NCBI GenBank assembly: GCA_003010405.1 | Contig: PJLO01000011.1 | Span: 53,399-117,398, forward strand | Direction of reading: 5' to 3' | Source of the DNA: Acidobacteriota bacterium | Lineage (GTDB): Bacteria; Acidobacteriota; Terriglobia; Terriglobales; Acidobacteriaceae | Length of the DNA: 64,000 nucleotides | In this document: in pieces, positions 16,563 to 25,551 of the stretch | How positions within the stretch are numbered: position 1 is the stretch's first letter | Layout: each line of letters starts with the position of its first letter | Program-made: the position numbers and the translations under genes | Notes under the pieces: generated by a model | What the model saw: the letters and a program-made list of their open reading frames with translations, nothing else | What the model was told of the DNA's origin: nothing | Databases searched by the model: none

Positions 16563-18329
16563 TTGCGCTGGCCCGCTTCCTTTCGGTACCTGACCCGCCT
16601 CAATGTCCCGATTACGGAGACCGAGCGCAGTCGCGTGGAAGCCACTCTCGGAGCTCTCCGCGCACTGCTTGCGATTCTGACTCTTTTCTCGTTTTTGATG
16701 ACACCACCGGAACCGGTGCGGTACGCACCTGTGGTCCATTTTCTGCTTGCCACATGGGTGTTACATAGCCTGGCGGTCTTTGCCTGGGTCGCCAATCGGC
16801 CTGTCAGAGCCGTTTTTCTGTACTGCCTGCACGCCGCGGACATCATCTGGCCGACTCTCATCACTGCCTTTTCGCACGGGCCAAGTTCCCCGTTCATGTC
16901 TATCTATTCGTTCGCTCTAATCTCGGCGGGCTTTCGTTGGGGGTTTCCGGAAACGGTGATTACATCGGTTGCCGGCGGCGTAATTCTGGAAGTAGAGGCT
17001 TTCTTGCTGCGCGGCACTGCATTAGGACAGTTTGAGGGTAGCAGGCTCCTGATTCGTTGCGCCTATCTCGTCGCCCTTGGCTTTCTCATAGGCACGCTGG
17101 GCGAAAACGAGAAAGAGCGCCGTTCAGAATCGGCACTGATGTCACGGTTACTCCGTTCAATTCGTACAGAACGCGGATTGAACGCCGTGTTTCATACCGT
17201 CTTTAGCGAATTTATCGCCCTGTTCAATGCCTCTCATGTTTTTCTGGTCAGTTACAATCTGGCCTCCGACAGGCTTTATCTCTGGCAGATGACGGCACAA
17301 GCTGGGCGCGACTCACGCCCGTACTCGAAAGAAATCGTAGCCGATGATTGTATGAAGTACCTCCTGCCGGACTACCCCGAGGCCTTTTTTTCCAAGCGGA
17401 TCTCCCCTGATGCGCTGAAGACGCTGACACTAGGCCCCAAGACGCGATTTCGCGTTATGAATGGCGGATTTCCCGAGCTGCCTTTCCTGCCGGAAAAAAC
17501 GGAATCGCTGCTGGCAATAACCGCGCTGCTGGGGGACGAATGGCGCCTACGCCTTTTTCTTGTGAACGCCAAGGTCGGCAACCATGCCTTGCAGGAACTG
17601 ACTTTCGCACGCTATCTCTTTGAGCAGACCGCAACCGCCGTTTATGGCGTGTATCTTATGCACAGGTTGCGGGCTCGGGCCGGAGCCATCGAACGAGCGC
17701 GTGTTGCGCGCCAGCTTCACGACGGTTCTATACAGTCGCTCATCTCCGCCGAGATGCGGGCTCACATCCTGCGCCGCCGTGCTCAAAAGGAATATCCAGC
17801 AATTGCACCCGAGATCGAATCACTGGAAAACCTGCTTCGTGGCGAGGTCCTCGAATTACGCGAGTTGATGCAACAGTTGAAACCCGTCGAGGTCGCGCCA
17901 GATCAACTGCTGGACCACCTGGCGGAGCAAGTAGATCGCTTCCGCCGCGACTCTGGTATTGCGGCCCGATTCGTTTCCGCGATGGATGAGGTTCACCTTT
18001 CTGCCCATGCCTGCCGCGAGATTCTATTGATTGTGCAGGAAGCGCTGGTTAACATTCGCAAGCACGCGCGTGCCAAGGACGTGCTGGTAACGTTTGGCCG
18101 TTATGATGGGTCCTGGCACCTGTGCGTAAGTGACAACGGCGTAGGTTTTGGCTTCGAAGGCACATTGGCGGGAACTGAACTGATGAGGTCACCGAAAGGC
18201 CCGGCGATTATCAAAGAGCGCGTGGCCAATCTTGGGGGAGAAATCTTCATAGAATCAAAGTTGCATCGCGGCTCTCAATTGTTGATCAAGCTGCCGCAGA
18301 AAGGCTGTGTTTCGCATGGACAGTCGTAA
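16563..18329 (+). CDS. Membrane sensor histidine kinase, NarL-system type (HisKA_3)
   Basis: A 588-aa protein. The first 200 residues contain about five or six membrane helices (ALLAILTLFSFLM; VIDDLE-free hydrophobic runs to LVALGFLIGTLG), then a GAF-like sensor region. The HisKA_3 dimerisation helix is at about 375-440 (RARVARQLHDGSIQSLI, phospho-His in QLHDG) and a HATPase_c domain follows, with N box QEALVNIRKHA and G box SDNGVGFGF. The start is uncertain: TTG at 16563 with AGGA upstream is used, and no nearby ATG fits better. It overlaps its response regulator by 14 nt, so they form one two-component system. The signal is unknown. Confidence 0.85.
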   Translation: MRWPASFRYLTRLNVPITETERSRVEATLGALRALLAILTLFSFLMTPPEPVRYAPVVHFLLATWVLHSLAVFAWVANRPVRAVFLYCLHAADIIWPTLITAFSHGPSSPFMSIYSFALISAGFRWGFPETVITSVAGGVILEVEAFLLRGTALGQFEGSRLLIRCAYLVALGFLIGTLGENEKERRSESALMSRLLRSIRTERGLNAVFHTVFSEFIALFNASHVFLVSYNLASDRLYLWQMTAQAGRDSRPYSKEIVADDCMKYLLPDYPEAFFSKRISPDALKTLTLGPKTRFRVMNGGFPELPFLPEKTESLLAITALLGDEWRLRLFLVNAKVGNHALQELTFARYLFEQTATAVYGVYLMHRLRARAGAIERARVARQLHDGSIQSLISAEMRAHILRRRAQKEYPAIAPEIESLENLLRGEVLELRELMQQLKPVEVAPDQLLDHLAEQVDRFRRDSGIAARFVSAMDEVHLSAHACREILLIVQEALVNIRKHARAKDVLVTFGRYDGSWHLCVSDNGVGFGFEGTLAGTELMRSPKGPAIIKERVANLGGEIFIESKLHRGSQLLIKLPQKGCVSHGQS

Positions 18330-18981
18330 GGTCCAGGTTGTGATTGCCGATGACCACACAATTTTTCGTGACGGTCTGCGTCGTCTGCTCGATCTCGAGG
18401 AGGATCTCGAAGTAGTGGGAGAAGCCGCCGACGGGAGCGAAGCCGTCGCTATGGTCCACGAGCACAAGCCTTCCATTCTTCTGCTCGATCTTGCAATGCC
18501 GAGGACACCCGGAATGGATGCCCTGCGCGAGCTTGCACAGCAGCAAACATCGACATGCATCATCCTCCTCACTGCCGCAATCGGGCAACGCCAGATCGTT
18601 GAGGCTTTGCAGATTGGCGCGCGCGGCATCGTAATGAAGGACGCTGCAACACAGTTGCTTCTTAAAGCCATCCGTACGGTCGTTGCCGGGCAGTACTGGG
18701 TCGACCGCAAGCCTGTTGCTGACATCGTCGGCTACCTGCGCGAGCAGACTCTGTCGCAAAACGCTCCTAGAAAGCGCGGCAGCTTCGGGCTTACACGCCG
18801 CGAAATCGAGATACTCGGAACTATTGCCACCGGGCTAACCAACAAGGAAATAGCGCAGAAATTCTCGCTGAGCGAGGACACAGTTAAGCATCACCTCACA
18901 AATATTTTTGGAAAGGTGGGGGTTTCCAGCCGTCTCGAACTGGCGCTGTTTGCCATCAATAACCGGCTGATTGAAAACTAA
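18316..18981 (+). CDS. NarL/FixJ-type response regulator
   Basis: A 221-aa response regulator. The receiver domain has acidic pocket DD at 12-13, phospho-acceptor Asp58 in LLLDLAMP and the conserved Lys in GIVMKDAA. A LuxR-type helix-turn-helix is at about 152-215 (LTRREIEILGTIATGLTNKEIAQKF, TVKHHLTNIFGKV). The ATG at 18316 lies inside the kinase 3' end, so translation is probably coupled. Its targets are unknown; the next two genes (Cys-rich protein, ferritin-like protein) are co-directional candidates. Confidence 0.93.
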   Translation: MDSRKVQVVIADDHTIFRDGLRRLLDLEEDLEVVGEAADGSEAVAMVHEHKPSILLLDLAMPRTPGMDALRELAQQQTSTCIILLTAAIGQRQIVEALQIGARGIVMKDAATQLLLKAIRTVVAGQYWVDRKPVADIVGYLREQTLSQNAPRKRGSFGLTRREIEILGTIATGLTNKEIAQKFSLSEDTVKHHLTNIFGKVGVSSRLELALFAINNRLIEN

Positions 18982-19105
18982 AGGCCAGACTTGATTCGAA
19001 AGGGGCAACAGGATCGAGCGGGTGTTGTCACTGAAGGGCGTGAGATCCATCACAGCCCAGTGCACGTCATTGCGCAAGACTCTACACGGTTGCGAAAAGG
19101 ATTTT

Positions 19106-19474
19106 ATGTCTCAGAATGTGCGCGAAATCTTGCAGATACTCCGGTTTGAATTGAACTACCTGGAGCAGGGCGGCTTCTACCGCGACCGCGCGCTTCTCGG
19201 AACGGAATCGCCCTTCTTAGGCACGTCCACCTGCATCAACTTTGGCGACCCGCTTCGAACCCACGCCTGCCGGGAGTGCCTGCTTCATACGTTCGTTCCG
19301 GATGATAAACAAAATGAAGAAAACCCCTGTCACTACATCCCGCTGAACGATTCAGGCGAAACCATTGCGCAACTGATTGAAAAGAAGGATCCCGAACGCA
19401 TGGTGAAGGTGCTCGAGCTGTGGCTCCGAACCACCATCAAACGGCTGGAAGCAACTCTGGAAGACGAAACCTAG
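19106..19474 (+). CDS. Unknown Cys-containing small protein
   Basis: A 122-aa soluble protein with predicted helices at both ends (QNVREILQILRFELNYLEQGG; PERMVKVLELWLRTTIKRLEATLE). A central segment has four Cys and two His: TCINFG, HACRECLLH and NPCHYIPL. The Cys arrangement could bind zinc or an Fe-S cluster, or form redox disulfides. The ATG at 19106 follows AAAAGGA. It sits 124 nt after the response regulator and 99 nt before the ferritin-like gene. I do not recognise a named family; a redox or metal link is inferred from residues and neighbours. Confidence 0.72.
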   Translation: MSQNVREILQILRFELNYLEQGGFYRDRALLGTESPFLGTSTCINFGDPLRTHACRECLLHTFVPDDKQNEENPCHYIPLNDSGETIAQLIEKKDPERMVKVLELWLRTTIKRLEATLEDET

Positions 19475-19573
19475 TAACAGCTCCAGCTCAGGTTGCGAAA
19501 ACACTTCGACCGGCATCCAAATTGATTGCGGCTCGCGGAGAACTCTGTCGCGCCTTGCGGGAAGGCAGGCACC

Positions 19574-20080
19574 ATGAAACGAAGTTTTCAATCCCTCTCG
19601 CCACAGGAAGCGCTCCATGTTGCTGTTTTTATCGAGGAGCGAAATTCGGAGCTCTACCACAAATTTGCGGAAATGTTCATTTCGTACCGGAATCCCGCTT
19701 CGCTCGAAATCGCCGGGGTTCTCTGGGACATGGCGGGGGAAGAGAAGAAACACAGCACGATGCTGCAGGATCGCTACAGTAAGCTCTACGGACAGGCTGC
19801 GTGCGCACTCACCCCCGATGACATCAACGACATCATCGAACTGCCAGAACTGGACTGTGAAGAAATCTTTGACTTTGACGTCAGAGTGGCAACGGCACGG
19901 CATCGTGCTCTGAAAATTGCACTAAGCGCAGAAAACCAAGCTCGCGAATTCTATGCCGGATTGGCTGTGGCAGCGACTGATCCAGAGCTTCGCGCCCTTT
20001 ACGCGGAACTTTCCAGCTTTGAGGCAGAGCACGTTAGCTTCCTCGAGCGCGAGCTTGCCAATAGCACTACTCATGGCTAA
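19574..20080 (+). CDS. Ferritin-like/rubrerythrin-type diiron protein
   Basis: A 168-aa four-helix protein. Candidate diiron ligands are visible in each helix: FIEERNSELYHKF near residue 18, AGEEKKHSTML near 56, SAENQAREFY near 118 and FEAEHVSFLE near 150. This ExxH pattern fits the ferritin-like superfamily (rubrerythrin or bacterioferritin-like), which handles iron or peroxide. There is no C-terminal rubredoxin CxxC domain, so it is not a full rubrerythrin. The ATG at 19574 follows a GAAGGCAGG purine stretch. Confidence 0.8.
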   Translation: MKRSFQSLSPQEALHVAVFIEERNSELYHKFAEMFISYRNPASLEIAGVLWDMAGEEKKHSTMLQDRYSKLYGQAACALTPDDINDIIELPELDCEEIFDFDVRVATARHRALKIALSAENQAREFYAGLAVAATDPELRALYAELSSFEAEHVSFLERELANSTTHG

Positions 20081-20149
20081 TCCTGGGCTGCCCTGAACCA
20101 CGGTTTCTCAAGTCAAAGACTTTTCGGAACGCGTGAGAGGAATAACCCT

Positions 20150-20629
20150 TTAATTCTGCCTGGGATCACTCTCCTGAGGAAACGATTTCAGTGTCACGCC
20201 GTGAGTTTTCTCTGAAATTTGTCCGTTCTCCCCGGTACGCCGCACGGTAACTTTTCCCTTTATCTTCCAGTAGTTCTCATCGCTGGGAGCCTTTCCGGAA
20301 CCGCGCTCAACAGTGCCGGAGAACTCGAACCACAAACCGTTCACTGGCTTCGTGCGGAAGCTAAGGGTCGCGCCGTCCAGCTTTGCCTGCTCGAACAACT
20401 CGTCGATAAACTCAGCTTTATTCTGATCCTCATTCTTGTAACAAGAAACCGCGCCCGTGACCTTTCCGGCCTCGCTCACCTCAATTTGCACGAACTCGCC
20501 TTCATGAATGAATGAGTACATGCCCGTAATGCCTCCGTTTGGCTGCGGCTGTGCTTTAGCTGGCCTCTGCGCAAGTCCACCAGTGACAACAGCGAGCAAC
20601 AAAAGGGCGAATATGAGAACATTTCTCAA
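20150..20629 (-). CDS. Secreted protein of unknown function
   Basis: About 159 aa with a clear signal peptide (MRNVLIFALLLLAVVTGGLAQ) if translation starts at TTG 20629. The mature part is beta-rich: GMYSFIHEGEFVQIEVSEAG, GATLSFRTKPVNGLWFEFSG, YWKIKGKVTVRR. It resembles small secreted beta-barrel or lipocalin-like domains, but I do not recognise a family. The frame is open 125 codons further upstream, but that stretch is basic, low in hydrophobics and antisense to tonB, so I leave it out. It is divergent from and almost touching the TonB gene. Confidence 0.65.
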   Translation of the reverse strand: MRNVLIFALLLLAVVTGGLAQRPAKAQPQPNGGITGMYSFIHEGEFVQIEVSEAGKVTGAVSCYKNEDQNKAEFIDELFEQAKLDGATLSFRTKPVNGLWFEFSGTVERGSGKAPSDENYWKIKGKVTVRRTGENGQISEKTHGVTLKSFPQESDPRQN

Positions 20630-20630
20630 A

Positions 20631-22454
20631 ATGTCCGTGGAGTATAGTCGAGCAACGCGCGATATAATCGCAGAACCGGAAACTTTGCCAGTCGCGTCCA
20701 AATACCGTGGCCAAAAGGCTCCCGCACAGCCAGGAGCAGCGACCGATACTGAGGTGCGCCTGCTAGTGGACTGGCCGGATCCGGTTGCGGTTTTCCTCGA
20801 CAACTTGGCAGATCGTTTCCACGGGCGCGTTGTCCCAGTCATGGCATCCTCTTCTGCGCCGGACCATGATTTCTGGCGCGATATTGATTTGATGACGCCA
20901 TTTCCGCGCCGCGGGTTGCGCGATTCCGTCTGCGCGCACCTCGCGCTTTTAGGATTGCTGTACGCCGTCTCGATCTGGCCGCAATCCACAGCGCACCTAG
21001 CCAATCCGATCTCTCACAGCACACTGAACGGCTACCAGCTTAGCGAGTACCTACCTGAGTTGCACGGCGTTCTTAGTCATCGGGCTAGTAACAAAAGAGG
21101 AAAGCACGACCCCGTACCGGCGAAACAGCAAATTCTCTCTATACCCGACAAACCAGACAATCTGCATCAAACCATTGTCACCCCGCCGAAACTTAAAATC
21201 GATCACGACGTCGCTCTCCCTAATATCGTCGACTATCAGCCCACGGCTCCCGTACAGCCACTTGAAGCAAGCAAGCGAAATCCGGCCAGCCTGCGTCTGC
21301 CAAAATTTGTTCCCGAGGTAGTCGGTCCAACCGCCGATGCCAATTCGCTTCGTTCGCGTTCAAAGCTGAAGGGATTCGAACCACGAATTGTCGAACCAGC
21401 GCCTGATGTCGCACAACGCGTTGCCAATCCGCGGCTCGCATTACCGACCTTTTCGCCCAGTGTCGTGCAACCTGCTCCCGATCTTGGCCACATCCACGGT
21501 CACGCTGGCGGCGGTTCCACGTCAAGGCTTGCGCATCTCGCTCCGCGCGTCGCTGAGCCAGTTCCTGATGCACCGCATGTAACCGGAGCCACTAGAACGG
21601 GATCATCCAGACAAATTATTGCTCTGAGCCTCCATCCCGCCGAACCGCACGGCCCAGTGCAAGTTCCTTCCGGCAATCGCAGAGGAGAATTCGCAGCATC
21701 GCCCGATGGCCACCACAACGCATCGGGAAGACCCGGCACGGGCGCCTCGGGAAGACCTACCACGGGTGCCTCCGTCGGCAGCGGTGCCAATGTGCCAAAT
21801 ACCCTGCTCAACGGACCTGCGGGAATCAGCGTTACCGGTGCAGCACCCGCGACAGCGGTCACCGGAGCGGTCACCGGACAGCGGGCCTCTGCTTTCGGCC
21901 AATCCGCAATAACTGATACGCGCCAAAAGCAGGAACCTGCCGACTCAAGTCTGAAGGCAAAGCTACTGGCCATGATGCGGCCGCCGGTAACGTCGCTTCC
22001 TCCACGCCAGCCCCTGGCGCATGAAACCGAAAGCCCTCGCAGTGAGTTGGAAAATCGCATCTTCCGCGGACGGCATTCCTACACGCTTTCAGTGAATATG
22101 CCGAATTTGAACACCGTAACCGGCAGTTGGATTATTCATTTTGTGGAGCGCGAGCACAGCGGCTCAAAATCCCCTATCGTCGCCCCTGAGGTAGTCAGCA
22201 AGTCCGACCCTAGCTGTCCCGGTGAACTGATTGGTTATGGCATTCGAGGCACGGTCATTCTCACGGCGGTCATTCGCGCGGATGGCAAAGTCAGCGAAAT
22301 AGCTGTCGCCAAGAGTCTCGAACCGCGAATCGATAGGAATGCTGTGAAGGCGCTCTCGCACTGGCTATTCCACCCCGCTCTCAAGGACGGGAGGGCCATT
22401 GACGTGGAAGCAGTCATTACGGTTCCCTTCCACACGAACGTGGCAAAGTTTTAG
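20631..22454 (+). CDS. TonB-family energy transducer with long Pro/Gly linker
   Basis: About 607 aa. After a cytoplasmic N-terminal stretch (EVRLLVDWPDPVAVFLDNL) comes one membrane helix (DSVCAHLALLGLLYAVSIW, about residue 100), a long low-complexity periplasmic region rich in Pro, Gly, Ala and Thr, and a C-terminal TonB domain (GTVILTAVIRADGKVSEIAV, then NAVKALSHWLFHPALKDG). It would couple inner-membrane proton-motive force to outer-membrane transporters. The start is uncertain: ATG 20631 would leave one base between the divergent genes, while TTG 20685 lies just after a perfect TATAAT (20663-20668). No exbB/exbD is adjacent. Confidence 0.8.
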   Translation: MSVEYSRATRDIIAEPETLPVASKYRGQKAPAQPGAATDTEVRLLVDWPDPVAVFLDNLADRFHGRVVPVMASSSAPDHDFWRDIDLMTPFPRRGLRDSVCAHLALLGLLYAVSIWPQSTAHLANPISHSTLNGYQLSEYLPELHGVLSHRASNKRGKHDPVPAKQQILSIPDKPDNLHQTIVTPPKLKIDHDVALPNIVDYQPTAPVQPLEASKRNPASLRLPKFVPEVVGPTADANSLRSRSKLKGFEPRIVEPAPDVAQRVANPRLALPTFSPSVVQPAPDLGHIHGHAGGGSTSRLAHLAPRVAEPVPDAPHVTGATRTGSSRQIIALSLHPAEPHGPVQVPSGNRRGEFAASPDGHHNASGRPGTGASGRPTTGASVGSGANVPNTLLNGPAGISVTGAAPATAVTGAVTGQRASAFGQSAITDTRQKQEPADSSLKAKLLAMMRPPVTSLPPRQPLAHETESPRSELENRIFRGRHSYTLSVNMPNLNTVTGSWIIHFVEREHSGSKSPIVAPEVVSKSDPSCPGELIGYGIRGTVILTAVIRADGKVSEIAVAKSLEPRIDRNAVKALSHWLFHPALKDGRAIDVEAVITVPFHTNVAKF

Positions 22455-22459
22455 CCGGG

Positions 22460-24148
22460 TTAATCCCTGGACGTCGTCTTTCGCACCTTCTCGAATTCAT
22501 CTCCCGATTTCCATTGCACTAGTCCCGGCTGCTCCGCAATCCGGTACGCCAACGCGATCCCGAAGCGCGCCAGAACCGCGTTGGAGCGATAGTCGTAATC
22601 TTCTCTGTATTGATCCGTGGGTTGATGGTAGCTCTTGTCCATGGCCTCGAGGTTTGCCTTCACCCACGACTCCGGATGTCCGGAAAAGCGGGTTCCGGCC
22701 TCAATGGAAAATGCCGGAACTCCCATTTTCGCGAAGCTGAAATGATCGGAGCGATAGTAAGTACCGTTCTCAGGGTGCTCCGGTTCGAGAACCGTCAGCT
22801 TGAAGTCCGCCGCAGTCTTCTCGAATATGGCAGCCGCCGTCGTCCGCTGATACCCCTCTGCCTGAATTTCCCTCGGAATTCCGAGAGGTTTGATCGAGTC
22901 GTAATTCAGATTCAGCAATATATCCCGCACCGGAACGGGAGGATGCTTGGCCAGATAAGCCGAGCCGCACAACCCCTGCTCCTCGGCTGTCGTCGCCGCA
23001 AAGTACATCGAGCGCTTTGGCTTGGCTGGGGCTGCTGCAACGGCACGCGCCATCTCCATAACCATTGCCGCACCGGTCGCGTTGTCGAGTGCCCCGGGGT
23101 AGATCTTCACGCCGGTTTGGTCCCGGCGAATACCGATATGATCGTAATGACCTGTAAAGATCACCGCCTGCTTCTTCAGTCCGGGGTCCGAGCCAGCGAT
23201 CTTACCGATCACGTTGCTGGACTCAAAGTGGCGAATCCCGGAGACTACGTGTGCATTCACCTTCAGCGGAAGTGGCGTGGCCCGGAAGCCTTTCTTCTGC
23301 GCTTCGGCTATGAGTGTGTCGAGATTTTGTCCGGCATCCGCCAGCATCGCGCGAGCCTTCTCCAACTGCACCCAGGATGCCCATTCCAGCTTTGGATCGT
23401 TGTCATCGGCTACCCCTGAGCGCTCGCCCGACCAGGAACTGAGAACCACTTCCCATCCGTAACTGGCCATGTCGCTCTTGTGAATCAGGATCACGCCCGC
23501 TGCACCCATCCGGGCGGCCTGTTCATACTTGTAGGTCCAACGCCCATAGTAAGTCAGTGTCCTGCCGCCAAAAAAGCGGGGATCGTCTGACAGAGGCTCG
23601 TTCACCAGCGCTAGCAGGACTTTTCCCTTCACGTCGGTGCCCGCATAGTCATCCCACCCAAACTCCGGCGCTGTAATGCCGTAACCGACAAAAACAACGT
23701 CGGCGCTCACGTTGCTGACCTCCTGCCGGTTCATGTTGAAGACGACAACATCATCCAGCATCTTCAGTTTCATCGTCTGCCTGGGCGTTTTCACTTCCAG
23801 GGTCGTTCCGGGTAATGTGGTGACGCCCACCAGCGGAACCTTCTGAAAATAGGTTCCGTTGTCGCCTGCCGGTTCGAGACCTGCTTCCTTGAACTGTCTT
23901 GCAATGTATTCGGCAGCAAGATCGCCGCCTTTGGCTCCGGGACCCCGGCCTTCCAGCGCGTCGCTGGCAAGGTACTTCACATCGGCTCGAATGCGCTCCG
24001 ACTGCACCTTATGCAGTGCCGCCATCATGCCCGCAGGCTGTTTTGCGCTGCCTGTGACGCCACTTTTTGTCGAACGATTCACGGAACGCGCTACGCCAGC
24101 GCCCGTCAGCATCAAACATAACAAACTGATAACAAAGACTCTGCGCAC
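22460..24148 (-). CDS. Secreted M28-family zinc aminopeptidase with PA domain
   Basis: About 562 aa. A signal peptide (MRRVFVISLLCLMLTGAGVA) follows a GTG start at 24148 with GGGAG 8 nt upstream. An ATG at 24238 overlapping the mutY stop by 4 nt would add 30 residues before the hydrophobic core. A PA domain (about 150-300) is inserted before the M28 peptidase core, where zinc ligands and catalytic residues appear as GHYDHIG, PGALDNATGAAM, TTAEEQGLCGS, NLNYDS and YRSDHFSFAK. It probably cleaves peptides in the periplasm or outside the cell. It is translationally close to mutY, which is unusual functionally. Confidence 0.88.
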   Translation of the reverse strand: MRRVFVISLLCLMLTGAGVARSVNRSTKSGVTGSAKQPAGMMAALHKVQSERIRADVKYLASDALEGRGPGAKGGDLAAEYIARQFKEAGLEPAGDNGTYFQKVPLVGVTTLPGTTLEVKTPRQTMKLKMLDDVVVFNMNRQEVSNVSADVVFVGYGITAPEFGWDDYAGTDVKGKVLLALVNEPLSDDPRFFGGRTLTYYGRWTYKYEQAARMGAAGVILIHKSDMASYGWEVVLSSWSGERSGVADDNDPKLEWASWVQLEKARAMLADAGQNLDTLIAEAQKKGFRATPLPLKVNAHVVSGIRHFESSNVIGKIAGSDPGLKKQAVIFTGHYDHIGIRRDQTGVKIYPGALDNATGAAMVMEMARAVAAAPAKPKRSMYFAATTAEEQGLCGSAYLAKHPPVPVRDILLNLNYDSIKPLGIPREIQAEGYQRTTAAAIFEKTAADFKLTVLEPEHPENGTYYRSDHFSFAKMGVPAFSIEAGTRFSGHPESWVKANLEAMDKSYHQPTDQYREDYDYRSNAVLARFGIALAYRIAEQPGLVQWKSGDEFEKVRKTTSRD

Positions 24149-24234
24149 AGTGACGGCTCCCAGTCCTGCTAAACAAATCTTTCCGGCGTGAGCACTCGTT
24201 CCACATCGCTCTGTTCGTTCTACGGCCCGGTTCC

Positions 24235-25278
24235 TCATCGCAACCCTTGCTTTCTCAAAATTTTTCTCGTCAGCCCCGTCAGTGGAAGCCGCTCAATCTC
24301 CTCAATAGGCACCCACCGGCCCGCTCGCGCGCGGTTTGCCAGCAGCGCTTTCATCCCTCCGCTCACCACCCGCACCTTGTAATCGGTATCGGTGATGGAG
24401 TGACGCAACACGCATAATTCCTTGGCACCCCCCGCATCGCACTCCGGAAGTTCCCACATTCCGGCCATCTTGGCAGCATCGCCCGGGCGCTGCACCAGGT
24501 AAACACGACCGGCCCGCTCGATCAGTGCTCGCGTCATCTCCATCTGTTTGCGTGCTGCCCGGGGCCTGTCCATCTCAGCCCCAGGAGCGCGACACCAGAA
24601 GCGCACCGGGCACGCCACGCATTGCGGAGCCCGCGGCGTACAAACCGTTGCGCCCAACTCCATCATCGCCTGATTCCACTCCCCGGGATGGCGAGCGTCA
24701 AGCAGTTCCTGTGCCCGCCTCCAGGCCGAGGCATTGTCGCGGGGTTCGCCGTCCAGGCGGCTCAACACCCTTTCCACGTTGCCATCCACAACCGCTGTCG
24801 ACTCGCCGTAGGCAATGCTCGCAATCGCAGAAGCCGTATAGCGCCCAACCCCAGGCAGCTTCCGCAGAGCCTCTGCATCGCGCGGAAGCATGCCACCAAG
24901 CTCCGAGACTACAACCCTCCCCGCCTGATGCAGCATGCGCGCCCGGCGGTAATATCCCAGCCCGCTCCACAGTGCCAGCACGCGCTGTTCCGATGCCGAG
25001 GCCAGTGCTTCAATGTTTGGGAAAGCATTCAGAAAAATACGATAGTGCTCCAGCACCGCTGCCACCCGTGTCTGCTGCAGCATGATCTCGGAAACCCACA
25101 CCCGATAGGCATCTGTGTTTTGGCGCCATGGCAACTCACGCTTGTGTTGCGCGTACCATTCCCGCAGGGCGGCGCGCAGCTCGCCGATTGCTTTGAGCCG
25201 CACTGCCTTTTCTTCAAAACCGGAGCACGGGGGCAGTGACTCCGCCTTCGCTCCCGTCCTGGTTGCTGACTTACCCAT
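24235..25278 (-). CDS. mutY: A/G-specific adenine DNA glycosylase MutY
   Basis: A 347-aa protein. The HhH-GPD domain contains ELPWRQNTDAYRVWVSEIMLQQTRV (catalytic Glu in SEIMLQQT), the hairpin KLPGVGRYTASAI and catalytic Asp in AVVDGNV. The 4Fe-4S motif C-x6-C-x2-C-x5-C follows (CTPRAPQCVACPVRFWC). A NUDIX-like C-terminal domain that reads 8-oxoG ends the protein. It removes A mispaired with 8-oxoguanine. The ATG at 25278 is the first good start before the conserved region, with no strong ribosome site. Confidence 0.95.
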   Translation of the reverse strand: MGKSATRTGAKAESLPPCSGFEEKAVRLKAIGELRAALREWYAQHKRELPWRQNTDAYRVWVSEIMLQQTRVAAVLEHYRIFLNAFPNIEALASASEQRVLALWSGLGYYRRARMLHQAGRVVVSELGGMLPRDAEALRKLPGVGRYTASAIASIAYGESTAVVDGNVERVLSRLDGEPRDNASAWRRAQELLDARHPGEWNQAMMELGATVCTPRAPQCVACPVRFWCRAPGAEMDRPRAARKQMEMTRALIERAGRVYLVQRPGDAAKMAGMWELPECDAGGAKELCVLRHSITDTDYKVRVVSGGMKALLANRARAGRWVPIEEIERLPLTGLTRKILRKQGLR

Positions 25279-25551
25279 TGTGAGCCGATTGTAGCAAGCA
25301 TCCAGAGTTGGCACCCGGTCTGGCCAGACTTCCCTGCGTTGAATGCTGTTTTCAGCGACAATGTCCGACCTTGCCGCGCATGCCCGTTTATGTTCTCCTA
25401 TTCTGGCGAAACAAAATCCATGCCACGGCTGCAAGTCTATTAGAGTTCGTCATTCTGGCTGGCAGTGCTCTGGCCCAGCAAAATACCTGCGGCGAAACCT
25501 GAATCGGCTACGCACGCAAAATGATACTCGCAACCTACTCAAGAGGCCACA

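Noticed and set aside
20630..21004. N-terminal extension of the minus-strand secreted protein by 125 codons
   Set aside because: The extension is basic, lacks domain character and is antisense to conserved tonB sequence, while the TTG at 20629 gives a clean signal peptide.
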